Of a stretch of DNA of 64,000 nucleotides, positions 52,901 to 63,003 are shown in pieces. Source of the DNA: Branchiostoma lanceolatum. Its lineage: Eukaryota; Chordata; Leptocardii; Amphioxiformes; Branchiostomatidae. Location of the stretch: assembly GCF_035083965.1 (NCBI RefSeq), contig NC_089725.1, forward strand, positions 29,335,925 through 29,399,924. Reading direction: 5' to 3'. The notes below the pieces were generated by a model, which saw only the letters and a program-made list of their open reading frames with translations, ran no database searches and was not told the origin of the DNA. How positions within the stretch are numbered: position 1 is the first letter of the stretch; each line of letters starts with the position of its first letter. Made by a program: the position numbers and the translations under genes.

Positions 52901-55881
52901 CTGTTATATTGTATCTGACCCTTACCTCTTCCCTCATGACCTCAATGAAAAGCGGCCTGCGTGCCGATTTGAGCTTATCATGAATAAACAAAGGTTCAAA
53001 CAAACAAACAAACAAACAAAATCTCATGAAGTTTGTATGAATTAGTTTGTTTGTTCAGCTCACCTGAGGTGATGTAGTGGCCAGGTAACTCACCTGAGGT
53101 GATGCAGTGGTCCTGTATGGCATTATGAGTTAGTTAGCTCACCTGAGGTGATATGTAGTGGCCAGGTAACTCACCTGATTTGATATGTAGTGGCCAGGTA
53201 CATGTATGGATGTATGAGTGAGTTAGCTCACCTGAGATGATGTAGTGGCCAGGTAAGTCACCTGAGGTGATATGTAGCGGCCAGGTAACTCACCTGAGGT
53301 GATATGTAGTGGCCAGGTATGGATGTATGAGTGAGTTAGCTCACCTGAGGTGATGTAGGTGCCAGGTATGGCTCGATGGGAGCGGGTTGTCCCAGGGCAG
53401 CTCGCCGGCGGGCGGCCAGTCTGTCACGCTCAGCCTCCTGGGGAAGGGAGGGAAATAACCTTAAGGTTACCATGATTCATGCAATGATCTATGGCGAGGT
53501 CAGGTAGTAATACATCCATAAATACACTGTACATGTACTTTAATTGGGTTGGCAAGTCACTGAATAAAAAGACTCTTCGTACACAACCTGTCAAGTGTTT
53601 TATTCAACTGATGTTTCGGCTACCGTCGGTCACCTTCCTCAAGGCAATTATTACTGGTTCACTACATGACTATAGCTGCAGTGCAAAGTGAACCAGTCAG
53701 AATTGCCCTGAGGAAGGTGACAGACAGTTACCAAAACAGTATATAGTGGTGTCTGTTTTTCTTTATTTCCCTTCCCCTTAATATATTCAATACTTATAGC
53801 ACAGCATGTCCCATTTGATAGAAGATGTGAATGAGGTACATGTAAAGAGAGAAACACAACTAGAAGTGACATTAATATCAAATGCTTTCAAAACGTGCAA
53901 AACCCTCAAAATCCTTATCTTCAGCTGGATATCCTTTGGATACTGTCAGTGCCACCAGTAAATCTGCTTGGAGATTACCAGACCCGACATCTGCTTGGAG
54001 CAAGAACCAACTAGAGCGCAGCGTGTCACGCATGTAACGTCTCAGAAAACGGCCGTTATGCAAACGACAGAACACATTAATTACTTTGCGCCCCCCACAC
54101 CAGGTGCGGAGTTCCGGCTATCGGCCATGAAAATCGGCCCGTCCATTTTTCAGCGGCCATCCTCGAGCGTTTATGTCACCGATGGATGGGGTGCAGCACC
54201 CATTCACAGTTTTAATGGACCCATCATCAATATAACCTTAAGCGCGGCGTCCCATTTTACAGTATCATCTGATCTCCGGGGCTAATCCCTCCGGTTTAGC
54301 CATTAATTAAGCGAGCGAGGCCCGCCGGACATTTTATTATTTTTCAATGGCCCATAACTACAGGAGTGCCCATGTCCGAATCATTGCTAACGGTAATGCG
54401 GGCATCAATCCTACAGGAAAGTCCTCATCAAAAAAAGCAATCGGAGTAGAACACTTACAGAGTGATCTGGTTGTAATAATATCAAGGGGACGATAAGGCA
54501 ATGGCTTCGGGAAATGAAAAGGGTTTTAAGTGAAAGTTATCAAGTTTATGAATGTTTTTTTTAGACCTACATGTAGCAGGATTTAGCGTGGTGAAGCAGC
54601 TACTTGTGCACATGACAACTGTGATCAAAGTAAAAGTGATCTCAAACTACAATGTAGTTTAGTTCACTGAAGACAGACGCTATGTCAGTTTTTAGTCAGG
54701 ATCATTTCACCGGGGAAATTTTTCCTAGCTCTTTTCGACAAGTACAATGAACAGAGGACCACGGCTTAAAGTAACATCCCGTCCTAAGGACAGCAACCCT
54801 TGTTGTCACAAGCGATGTAGGAAAAATTTACCTAGTCCAGGTGATTTTAACCTTCTCCCTGCTGCTAGACCCCAGAACCAATATAAATTTGACAGAAGGT
54901 TAAGGTTGCATGCACCTGCATAGGTATGCAGAAAAAAGTACTGTAAATGCAGAAATGTTCACGGTGATTTCATATTCGTGGTTTTTGCAGCGACCATTTC
55001 ATTGCAAACTTAAAACCACCGCAAACATTTTTTGTCCAGTACTGTAGCAGTATGTTACAATAGCACTGCCGCAAACTTAACACCACCGCGAATGCTTCAT
55101 TTTTGCCTTAGGGCGAAATAAAAAGCATGCAAACTTAACTGCATTTACAGGATTCCAAGACGAGATTATGAATGTAGACAGCTTAATTACCTCATGAAGG
55201 TGTTTCATGTCGTACTTCCATCTCTCAGCATCCTGCAGGGGAAAGAGAGGAGCAAAGGTGGTTTAGTGACTGGCACACAGATGAAAGGAAGTAAATGTAC
55301 GGCATTTAATCCATGATTGCACGATTACTGATTATTCCCTGCATGTTACACCGAGGTGTAACTACTGATAAGGCCATAACAATTTGATTTCTTGGTTTTC
55401 GAAGTAAAAAGATAATAAATTCTATATTGGAAAATCAACATGAAAACAGAGACTGAGGGGCATTAGTCTGTACCTTGGTGCACACAGTCTCAGAGTTAAG
55501 TGAACAGATTCAGTTACAAGTTTTCCACCCAGCCCTCTGTTTTCATAAAAATGATAAAAAAACAAAAATCGATGTGCAGTAAGTAAAGTCAGCCTACATT
55601 GAATAGATGCTTAGCAGTACATTTGTACTATGCACTTTAATTTGTGACAAGGCAATTATCTAAAAAAGTACAAGGTAAAAGAAGTGCAGAAAGAAAGGAA
55701 AACAAGCTGAAATTGAACCGAGTATTTCAAAAGTGAGGGAAAAAGACCTCCATGAAATTTTGGTTGAAGACCAAAGTTAGGACTCACGTGGACGTATCCC
55801 TTCATCTGTGTGCGCATGGAGCTGAGGTCTGTGAGCAGCCTGTCTGCCTGCCGCAGAGCCGGGCTGATGGTGGGGGCCGGT
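31020..55881 (-). CDS. TALPID3: TALPID3 (KIAA0586) homologue, 5' end outside window
   Basis: Twenty-one exons on the minus strand, about 1385 residues plus one leading base, every junction GT-AG and in phase. The protein sits at the distal end of centrioles and basal bodies; it is needed for ciliary vesicle docking, ciliogenesis and Hedgehog signalling. Identity rests on my memory of vertebrate TALPID3: YLEENLEAVVRAKD, RARIRREVDAMI, KQPYLHFNSPPPRSK followed by KSIKTQT, a helical segment ending EKVASMMGQ, and AVEWIEAEL, in the expected order, then a long Ser/Pro-rich tail. Vertebrate proteins have several hundred residues before the YLEENLEA stretch, so exons are missing beyond 64000. I found none in 55882-64000. 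The three block entries list the exons. Confidence 0.85.
31240..31575 (-). repeat. Coding minisatellite in the last TALPID3 exon
   Basis: A 60-bp unit repeated about five times plus a shortened copy. It encodes GRTGGSTTG-DT-NQSG--M, 20 residues per unit. Copies differ mostly at LGM versus RSM and at QDTF versus LDTL. Frame is kept throughout. Confidence 0.9.
33476..33550. repeat. Perfect 75-bp palindrome in a TALPID3 intron
   Basis: Arms of 37 bp around a single central base (33513). The left arm begins 'caggctaaatttaactatca' and the right arm ends 'tgatagttaaatttagcctg'. A smaller hairpin ('agttaagctttgt' and 'acaaagcttaact') lies just upstream at about 33390-33428. Confidence 0.95.
34498..34668. 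repeat. Inverted repeat with about 80-bp arms
   Basis: The left arm ('actgactggatatgatttt', 'ggtcagacatt', 'ctactttttgtcagtgactc') pairs with the right arm, with a few mismatches. The centre is a doubled near-palindrome 'gtcagtgactcagagtcact'. The arm sequence resembles the tails at 46840-46920 and 59900-59960, so it may be two fused retroelement tails. Confidence 0.85.
35368..35402 (-). other. Partial copy of a TALPID3 exon end with its donor
   Basis: 'gattccttacattttcccgg' and the following 'ttccag' repeat the true exon end and donor at 35527-35551, about 157 bp away. Only some 27-33 bp are shared. Confidence 0.75.
37373..37450 (-). other. Partial copy of a TALPID3 exon start with its acceptor
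   Basis: 'cctgcctgcccgatcgctga' then 'cact(a/g)cagat' occurs at the true exon edge (37258-37284) and again at 37380-37405. The following intron sequence ('aagttgaaggaggctgt' versus 'aatttgaagggggctgt') is also copied. Confidence 0.8.
38449..43151 (-). CDS. TALPID3: TALPID3 exons, conserved middle block
   Basis: Exons in transcript order: 43151-42873, 41719-41542, 40936-40719, 40246-40124, 39701-39603, 39120-39037, 38645-38449. The second carries VYGKARHHPHRTTEKQPYLH and ends KG at a donor that adjoins a MITE; joined to the third it gives KGTVMKSIKTQT, a stretch I recall from vertebrate TALPID3. The third continues with a Pro/Ala/Gly-rich run. The fifth and sixth are acidic and Pro-rich. The acceptor at 39120 is a tandem CAGCAG, so one glutamine may be optional. 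The last exon ends in AVEW, which joins IEAEL in the next block. Confidence 0.85.
41222..41537. mobile_element. Harbinger-like MITE at a TALPID3 splice donor
   Basis: Left end 'agcacctgtcacacatagcc', right end 'aatgtgtgacagggact', flanked by tta at 41219-41221 and 41538-41540. Same family as 2200-2389 (shared 'gtcgtgggaaggtcct' near the right end). The right target duplication is bases +2 to +4 of the intron after exon 41719-41542, so the element starts at intron position +5. Confidence 0.8.
41950..42728. mobile_element. hAT-like non-autonomous element
   Basis: Ends 'cagggctcgaaatt' and 'atttcgagccctg' are inverted. Inner subterminal repeats are rich in 'gggtgcacc' and 'tgcaccagtgcaccc'. The 8-bp flanks (tacttaga and tactatca) agree only in part, so the target duplication is degraded. 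Assignment to hAT follows from the CAGGG ends. Confidence 0.75.
43525..55881 (-). CDS. TALPID3: TALPID3 exons, coiled-coil and core entry block
   Basis: Exons in transcript order: 55881-55788, 55232-55191, 53437-53345, 45665-45459, 44167-44064, 43597-43525. The first three encode charged helical sequence (ALRQADRLLTDLSSMRTQMK, ERWKYDMKHLHE, AERDRLAARRRAAL) of the sort expected near the essential TALPID3 coiled coil. The fourth has a Pro/Gly/Ser/Leu run (GIPLSSGLPPSIGLPLSTAP) before SPAYSKARSILDQ. The last two hold the best conserved helices, YLEENLEAVVRAKDQSQLYQ and RARIRREVDAMINQL. A 7.7-kb intron separates 53345 from 45665. The donor after 53345 is embedded in a repeat array of near-identical donors. 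Confidence 0.82.
43891..43926. repeat. (AG)n microsatellite
   Basis: Eighteen uninterrupted AG units in a TALPID3 intron. Confidence 0.97.
44290..45320. repeat. Minisatellite, about 40-bp unit, some 24 copies
   Basis: The unit is close to 'cattcagcaccagggacagc' plus 'aatgaagctagtgtgagagt'. Copies in the centre are nearly identical and those at the edges diverge. It fills most of the intron between TALPID3 exons 44167 and 45459. Confidence 0.95.
48912..49350. repeat. Tandem duplication, 241-bp period
   Basis: Both copies share 'agccccccgctttaagtgtc', 'tgattcaccgaccatcg', 'gaatcagccgggccaccctg', 'ggtgac' and 'gccacatgagggtctgcatg'. The 'tgattca' and 'tgaatca' words face each other within each copy. 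Base composition differs from the AT-rich surroundings. Confidence 0.9.
51070..52690. repeat. Degenerate tandem repeats, roughly 100-180 bp units
   Basis: Recurrent words are 'atggacagatggat', 'acctggaggac', 'tgagtggc', 'tttagcctaacc', 'gaggtg', 'cttgtatcagg', 'ccaagattt' and 'actggccagtgt'. Copies near 51990-52130 and 52240-52390 are the closest. There is no coding capacity. Confidence 0.75.
53059..53347 (-). repeat. Repeat array carrying copies of a TALPID3 splice donor
   Basis: Seven to eight copies of 'agctcacctgaggtgatgta' plus 'gtggccaggta', with spacers. On the minus strand each reads like the end of exon 53437-53345 ('tacctggc', 'cacctcag') followed by 'gtgag', so the array presents several near-identical donors after the true one. 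Confidence 0.85.
53985..54420. promoter_or_regulatory. GC-rich island with homeodomain-like sites, possible enhancer
   Basis: Composition changes sharply from the flanks. It contains two 'attaatta' words (54074-54084 and about 54302), an octamer-like 'atgcaaa' and 'ttttattatt'. It begins with 'acatctgcttggag', a motif that also heads the islands near 57700 and 62812. There is no stop-free coding frame with protein character. Confidence 0.35.
54940..55150. mobile_element. MITE with 'ctgtaaatgcag' ends
   Basis: 'actgtaaatgcagaaatgtt' at the left and 'aacttaactgcatttacag' at the right form inverted ends. The interior is rich in 'aaaccaccgc'. A related element lies at 63055-63362, and diverged ones lie near 43320-43490. 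Confidence 0.7.
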
Positions 55882-56329
55882 CTGTAAAACATGGAAACAA
55901 AACTGTTAATAACCTGAACACCTCAACCGCATCAATGTACAATCATAATTACAAATGTGGTATCGTTGTACAGAGCAATGAATGATTATGTTATAAGCTT
56001 TCCAATGATATGATGCAATACAAAGTAACAACAGAGATATGATGGACAAAAATCAAGTCTCCCAACTTTTTGTGTTGGGTTTAGTTGACTAAACATTGAC
56101 TCTCAGGCAGAAAGATTGACTCTCTCATAAATAGTACGAGGCACAAGAGTTGAAATGGCATCAGTCACAAGCCAAAACTGTGCATTCAGTGATACAAACA
56201 TGTGAGATTGTCTCTCTTATATACAGTACCCTGGAGTAAGGACAGGGAAGAAATACCAACAGAAAACTGCATTGGGTATGTGTACCAGGCTGAGTAAAAA
56301 GTTTTAAATGGGATCTTTGCAGCTCCTGC

Positions 56330-56900
56330 TGTCTTACTAGGTGAAGGGTGATTGTGCTACGGAGCAAGACAGTTGCTGAAGATCTGTCCCACGTATCAAA
56401 AGAAAATGAAGTGGTGTGTGTGACAGGTTGAATAAGATGTTTTACACGGGAACTATGCTGCCTTTACCAAAGAGTAACTGCATTGCCGAGTACATCAGTT
56501 GGCTGTGGATCAGTCCCAGGTATTATCAGAAGACTGTATTGGTGAGTTTGACAGGCTAAACAAAAAGTTCTAAATGGCAACGATGCTGTCTTACTGAGTG
56601 AAGGGTGATTGCGGTGAGGACATATCAGTTGGCTGAGGATCAGTCCCAGGTATCAACAGAAAATGCATTCATTTTTGGAGTTTGTGACAAACTGAATAGA
56701 ACGTTCTTCACAGGAATTATGCGGCTCCTGCTGTCTAACTGGGTGAAGGGTCATTGCAGTGTTGAGCATGTTGTTTGGCTGTGGATCAGTCCCACGACTG
56801 TATTGTTGCTTCTCAGGTGTTTTTGATGGCACCATGGTTGAATAAAAAGTTCTAAACAGTCTTACTGGGTGAAGATTGCAGTGCAGAGCATGTTGGTTGC
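56330..56900. repeat. Degenerate tandem repeat, about 130-260 bp units
   Basis: 'gtgaagggtgattg', 'ggctgtggatcagtcccagg' and 'aataaaaagttctaaa' recur three to four times (for example near 56340, 56598, 56742 and 56868). Confidence 0.75.
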
Positions 56901-57689
56901 CAGAGGCTGTATTGTATGTTTCTCAGGTGGTTTTGATAGCAGCACAGAGGCAAGGGAAACACTGCTTCAAAAACAGATTGCATCCTTGTGCAACATTTGT
57001 TCTTGGCATTCACCTCATAGAGTCTATGATAAAGCAGGACATTGAATATAGAGTTGCTTTGAATGTGTCATTTTCTTGGTCCTGGTTAGTTTCCTGGTTA
57101 GTTTTTGTCATATCTTCACTCACTTTCTCCGTCTTTAGTTTTTTCACTGGTCCCCTTACCATACCATCAAAGACAATCATACAAAGTTGAGTCACAAATC
57201 CATCTGAAGATTACCCTTAAAATCTTCTCCCCCCACACATTGGTTGGTGGATTGTAGCCTGGAGAAGCCTGGCCAGTCAAGAAAATTTTCAACCCAACAT
57301 CTGGCTGCTTATAAAGAGAAGGCAGTGTGAATGGGGAAGATTACTTGGGAATATACAAATAGAGCTTTTGGGGTAAGAAATTATAATATTTTCTGGCAGG
57401 GCTTCTTTGATAGTCACTGCCACTGTAAGAGAAACCCTGCCAGTCTGGCGAAAACATATCAACTTGTTGCTACCATGGCAAGTACTGAAGGAGTTTTATC
57501 ATTCTAGATAGTTTTAAACATGGCCTCCAGCTAGATGTGCAATGGTTAGGTGTGACAATTCCTTCAGTATAATATAACCTAATGCCTTCAATATAATATA
57601 ACTAATTGCGTGCTGCGTGCCTGCAAAGCTGGTATATTATGCCAAAGGGCGGTTATACCGACTACACACTCAGATACATTACAACTTTC

Positions 57690-57935
57690 TACCCAACATC
57701 TGCTTGGAGTACGGCAGCCTGCCTGTGGGAGGCGATTAGATGAGGGATTGCTATTGACAGGAGCAGCTCGACCACATCATGTGCTTTACGAGCTACATCA
57801 CCGGTATTAAGACCGGCGCTGGGTGATGGAGGGCGCGCGGTAATGTCGCCGGACGTCCATCCAATAACAGATGACGGTTCGGCTACAACATTCCGCCCAG
57901 CCGAACTGACAGGCACAGACAATCGTTTATCCTGA
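57690..57935. promoter_or_regulatory. GC-rich island, possible conserved non-coding element
   Basis: It starts 'aacatctgcttggagtacgg' and runs through 'gggcgcgcggtaatgtcgcc' to 'gacaatcgttta'. It contrasts with the AT-rich repeats on both sides. All frames lack protein character. Confidence 0.3.
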
Positions 57936-58369
57936 GAACTCTTAAAATTCATGAAGCAGTAAGAGTTGTAAAAGAATACTACAGACTTTCATGATTCTTA
58001 CCTCTGCAAGAGTACTAATATTTTAGATTCTCCATACTTCATATTTTAATGTATACTGACAACGACTTTAGATTATTAGTGGATTCGAAACCATATTATG
58101 TGTAACCGTGTCAATCTTAACCTTCTCCCTGCTGCCTAACTCTGTAACCACTTATTGTTTCTAAAGGGAATTGGGTGCCAAATGGCTAATTCAGAGTGCT
58201 AAAGGTTAACAGTCAATTTGTGATATGATGTTGAAATGTTACATATACATGTAGTACTGTACATGTAAATCACAACGCAATTCAGGCTGTTTCATTAGCC
58301 TGCAATGTTGTGCAATAAACAAAGTTAAAAATGAAACAGGGACGCTTTTGCCAGTCGCATATGCTGGGC

Positions 58370-58690
58370 GTTTTAAGAGGGGTGACGTCTATTTATAGCC
58401 CCCTAACGCGGCAGATCGCAGCGCGGCCGAGCGTGTCTGATGGGTACTTCAGCGTTAGTGCCGTCTCCGAACCCCCCGGTCGTAAACCGGTTGAACATTG
58501 ATTGGATGGTCTTGTAATAATGGCCGACATCATTTAATGCGGTGATCAATGCTGGTTCCGCACTCAGCAGCCACCGAATTAGATTGAGCACTTCCCGCTG
58601 TTTAGAGCTGGCTGCAGATGTGGCGCTCGGCTATTCATAAGTCTGGGGACGGGATCGGCGCCTAACGCCCCATCAAAGCTGGATGGATTT
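58370..58690. promoter_or_regulatory. GC-rich island with an A/T-core motif, possible enhancer
   Basis: It contains 'tctatttatagcc', which fits a MEF2 or SRF-type core, plus 'cattgattgg' and 'gacatcatttaatgcg'. Composition is distinct from the flanks. Confidence 0.3.
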
Positions 58691-58794
58691 TTTTTAAACG
58701 ATGTCCATTTCGATGGATTGTTTAAAACTTTGTTGGGTCCTGTCCCACCCACATTGCAATGCTAGGTAAGGATGTTGCTGGTGTATTGCCATTT

Positions 58795-59240
58795 CTGCCA
58801 GGTGATTAAAGACCATGATACTTGTGCTATGAAATAATCCTATAGATTGATCTATAAATGTCAACTGTCAGCCTCAGTGTTCAACTGATAGCAGTGGTGT
58901 TCACATTGTTGATGGTCTGGCTAACTCACTGTGCTATTTATTTATCTATAGTTATGTTGTACTGTCAGGTAGTTAAAGACCATGATGATAAAATAACCCA
59001 TCAAGTTGAGCTAAATGTAAGCTGTCAACCCTTGGTGTTCAAATGACAACCATATTGTTCAAATGGGTGGAGGCCAGCTAAAAGAAAGTGTACCCAGTAG
59101 ATGTACTCTTGAAATGCCACATTCAGGATGCTTTCAGGGGCATTTCCCTATTTGCCAGGTGGTTAAAGACCATGATACCTGTACTACAAAATAACCCATC
59201 AAGCTGAGTGAAATGTAAACCGTCAGACATCAGCCCACAG
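58795..59240. repeat. Tandem repeat, about 180-bp unit, three copies
   Basis: 'caggtggttaaagaccatga' recurs near 58800, 58966 and 59157, followed by 'aaataacccatcaagttgag', 'aaatgtaagctgtca' and 'ttcaactgatagc'. Confidence 0.85.
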
Positions 59241-59515
59241 TTTTCAACTGATAGCCATGGTGCTCATGTGCAGTCCAGTACAGGTAAACATGCCTATAGG
59301 GACCACTCAAGGGACTTATAAATAAAGAAAATGGTCACAGTAGGCAGGTGGTCACTATAGACAGGATTCTTAATGCTTGAGTCAATTGGGGAAATAAATT
59401 GAAATTGAAATTCTGAATGGCCAGGCGCTTGGTGGTCCTCATGCGGAGGTAGTCACAGGTTTGATCGTAGCAAGGAGGTTTCAACATCCTTGATTGTAAC
59501 ACAACCAGGGACACT

Positions 59516-59998
59516 CATTCAATCTCGAATCCACGGACATCCTAGATCGTGAAGAACGATGGTTCGAACGCGGAATTAGAGAAGCAATATATGAGAGGAT
59601 GTACAACCCCGCCCTCAACAGGAAAGGAGGTCTACGCGTTCAACTTTCAGGCACCTGGGATAATGCACTGCCCACCATCCCCCACCCCCGGACAAGCAAC
59701 ATTTAGTTACTGTACTAGAACAACAGTAGCTAATTGAACTATTGGCATAAACTTTGTCTTGAATTAATCTTCTTTTTAAAGACTACTTCAAGACATCCTA
59801 AATTGTCTTTACCTCATTAACATATCTATTCAGAGTTTTGGTATAAAACCTGGTGTTCTCAGTCCTATCGTTAGTCACTGACGAAAGACCGTGGATACTG
59901 TCTGAAACGTCTGACTGTTTCAAAATCTTATCCAGTTGCTTGAGTAATTATTTTTGGCGTATCTTATTACCTGGATGTCTAACCTTCATCAACGTATC
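59516..59998 (+). mobile_element. Penelope-like retroelement C-terminal remnant and 3' tail
   Basis: 59530-59685 translates to ILDREERWFERGIREAIYER and then NPALNRKGGLRVQLSGTWD, which matches my memory of the sequence after the GIY-YIG endonuclease of Penelope-like or related elements. It is followed by a tail with 'cactgacgaaagaccgtgga', 'atactgtctgaaacgtctga', 'cttatccagttgcttgagta' and 'ttacctggatgtctaacctt'. Tail fragments recur at 6640-6990, 12915-12955, 15725-15775, 36150-36180 (inverted) and 46840-46920. There is no reverse transcriptase core. Confidence 0.65.
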
Positions 59999-60049
59999 AT
60001 TGATTGTAGTTAGCCTTCAAGACACTTGTGGTGTTCACAAAATTGGGTG

Positions 60050-60770
60050 CAGGCATGGCTAAGACACCATATGGAGTGGTCACTCTTTAAGACACTTTGC
60101 CATGCGATGATGTTGTCAGGGGGTACATGTATCTCCCTATCTATATATATCAGGTGGTTAAGCAAGCGAGCCTGTGGCTGACTTCACCTTTTAGTGTTCC
60201 CTCTTGAACTGAAACTGATAGTAGTGGTGTTCGCATAGGTGGAGGCATGGCTGAGACACTCCAAGATATTAATACTCTTCAAGACATTTCTGAAATGCCA
60301 GGTAAAGATGTTGTCAGAGAGTATGTCCCTATCCATCAGGTGGTTAAGCAAGCGTGTCCTCTTCACATCTGTGTTCCCTCTTCAACTGACAGCAGTGAAG
60401 TTCACATGGCTACAGACAGGGTGGGAAAAATAATCCTAGGGACCACCACAATGAAGACTCAGGTGGTCCTTAGGCAGAGGTGGTCATCACTAGAACAAGT
60501 TTTGAAATGGCAGGTAATGATGTTGTCAGGGAATATATCCCTATCCGTCAGGTGGTAAAGCAAGCATGTCCGTGGCTGGCTTCACCTTTTAGTGACCTTT
60601 TAGTGTTCCCTCTTCAACTGAAACTGATAGAAGTGGTGTCGCATAGGTGGAGGCATGGCTGAGACACTGTGCCAAGATATTTACTCTTCAAGACACTTTT
60701 GAAGTGTCAGGTAATGATATTGATGTTGTCAGGGGATATCATCTCCCAATCCGTCAGGTGGTTAAGCCAG
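60050..60770. repeat. Tandem repeat, about 190-200 bp unit, three to four copies
   Basis: 'ggaggcatggctgagacact', 'actcttcaagacacttt', 'gaaatggcaggtaatgatgt', 'caggtggttaagcaagc' and 'gttccctcttcaactga' recur in the same order. Confidence 0.85.
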
Positions 60771-60954
60771 CATGCAGGCGGCCCCGTCACCTTTGTGTTC
60801 CCCTGCCCCTGGGGAGGGATTGTCTCACTTGGCCGGCCTGACCCGCTTTTGTTCCGTCACACGAGGTCACTCCATCCATCTCCCCTCCTCCCTCTGTCTG
60901 CTGCTGCCTCGGTCCATCGCTGGTCGGGTAGATGGCTCCTGCCTAATGATGATG

Positions 60955-62350
60955 GCATGGATATAACCCAGTCTTTTGTGTAAGGGGCAATGTGTCGAAA
61001 CCTCTGACAGAAGTGGTCAGTATTTGACGTGAAGATGTTATTGATGACAATAGTAATGAAGATGTTTGTGTCGAGACAAGACTGGATTGACGTGGACTGA
61101 GATGTCATTCTACTTACCATCTTATGTATTCATACATTTGCATTTTCCAAGAAATGAAACGACATGCTTTGAAACATGCAATCTAGAACTGATGTCATCA
61201 GATATAACCAACCCTGAGCCTTTGTGTTTGGCTCAATGAGCCGAAACCTCTGCCAGAAGTATTGGTCAGTATTTGTTCTGAGACAATATCAATGAAGATG
61301 TTTGTCTCAAGACAAGTCTAGATTGATATGGACTGAGATGTTAGCCTAGTTAGCATTATACTCTCTATCTTAACATTTAAACTTTTGCATTTTCCAAGAA
61401 ACGAAACTATGCCATCTAGAACTGATCAATGATATCAGATACAACCCAGTCTTTTATGTTGGGCTCAATGAGCCGAAGCCTCTGACAGAGGCAGTGGTCA
61501 GTATTTGGCATGAGACAATCTTGATGGAGATGTTTGTCCTGAGACAAGACCAGATTGATGTCAGCCTGACCATTATACCTCCTGCATATTTTGACATTAC
61601 GCACTTAGTAATAAATACATATTTTCAATGAAATGAAACGCCTTTTTTGCAAATATGTCATCTAGAAATGATTGATGATATCATCTACAACCCAGTCTTT
61701 TGTGTTGGGGGCAATGTGCCGAAGCCTCTGACAGAAGCAGTGGTCAGTATTTGACATGAGACAATCTTGATGAAGACGTTTGTCCGGAGACAAGACTGGA
61801 TTGATATGGACTGAGATGTCAGCCTAATCACCATAATTATACCTCGTATTCTGACATTCATACTTTTGAGTTTGCCAAGAAAAGAAATGAAACAACATGA
61901 TTTGCAAACATGCAATCTTAAGAACTGATGATATCAGATACATCCCAGTCTTTTGTGTTGGAGGCAATGAGCCGCAGCCTCTGTCAGGACCAGTGGTCAA
62001 GACTGGATTGATGTGTACTGAGATGCAGATGCATCTACATGAGGGCAGCTATCTAAATGAGACCAAGGAAACATGATCAGACAGGTCTATAAACACTTTA
62101 CCTGGTATTCTGACCTTCAGCACTTACATGCAGGCCAATCTAAGAAAATGAACTATATGTTTTGCAAACTTGCCATCTATATCTAATGACATGACATACA
62201 TGTCAGGAACAAGTGAAAGTGAAAAAGTGAAAGTAAAAAGCCTTTTGTGTGTGGGCAATGGGCTGAAACATCTGACAGTAGTAGTGGTCAGTATTTGTCA
62301 TGAGACAATGAAGATGTCTGCTCAGGGACAAGTCTAGATTGATGTGGACT
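60955..62350. repeat. Tandem repeat, about 240-260 bp unit, six copies
   Basis: 'acccagtcttttgtgttggg', 'caatgagccgaagcctctga', 'agtggtcagtatttg', 'acaagactggattgatgtgg' and 'actgagatgtcagcc' recur near 60969, 61210, 61448, 61691, 61947 and 62238. The last copies are most diverged. Confidence 0.9.
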
Positions 62351-62809
62351 GAGACACCATAGGTATCTGTGTTGTACAGAAATGCAACTTATCAGGAAAC
62401 AGCGCATAAATGAAAAAAAATCATACAAAAAGAAACCGGTAGGAGTCTGTAACTGAGGTTAGCTTGTGTGGTACTTTGCCACTGATCAGGTTCTGTGGTT
62501 CGCTAACCAACGATCTGACTTTTACCTTCTCACCTGCTGTAACTTGTCCTGGATGATTATAAGCAGCAAAATGCTCAACTATCCATTCTTTGTATGAAAG
62601 CTGAAAAACTGAAAACAACCCTACATCTAAGATCTGCTATCAAGCAAGCTGGCCTTGGTGCTGAATGGACTATCCGGTAGGTTTGGTTTCATTCTTCAGT
62701 GATTCCAGCAAGAAGGCTGCAGAGGTTGGTGGAGAAGCTTGTGACCTTTTTATCATATATGGCCCATTTTCTGTTGGTCATATGATAAGAAGATCACAAT
62801 GTTCTCCAC

Positions 62810-62990
62810 CAACCTCTGCTTGGAGAGTACTGGCGGGGGCAGGGTGCATGATGACCCCGTGTGACCTGGCCACGAGTGGGATCAGGTGGGATAGACCGCT
62901 TCATCCCCCGCTGTTGTAAAAGGCGAAATCAGCGTGCCGTGGGGACGACTGCCCAAATTACGGCGTCCATTTATCCTGATTGTGTGTAAG
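62810..62990. promoter_or_regulatory. GC-rich island headed by 'ctctgcttggag'
   Basis: It runs from 'aacctctgcttggagagtac' to 'acggcgtccatttatcctga'. The start motif is shared with the islands near 53990 and 57700. Its function is unknown. Confidence 0.3.
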
Positions 62991-63003
62991 CCATCATCCC
63001 TTG

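Larger units (their letters stand above)
45666..53058. other. Large TALPID3 intron, no exon recognised
   Basis: It holds a tandem duplication of about 125 bp (45960-46170, shared 'ctttcaacg' and 'agaaggcatgaaag'), a repeat similar to one near 40615 (46540-46640, 'ccccaaaaagaggctaa'), a retroelement-tail-like stretch (46840-46920), a GC-rich island (47590-48140), a 241-bp duplication, a region with repeated 'gaatcaaaacagctc' and 'ggcatgcagacc' (50060-50360), and the degenerate array at 51070-52690. No reading frame looks protein-coding. Confidence 0.5.

Noticed and set aside
60669-60983. 104-codon open frame near a GC-rich stretch, tested as an upstream TALPID3 exon
   Set aside because: It is on the plus strand; the minus strand here has no phase-compatible exon with donor and acceptor.
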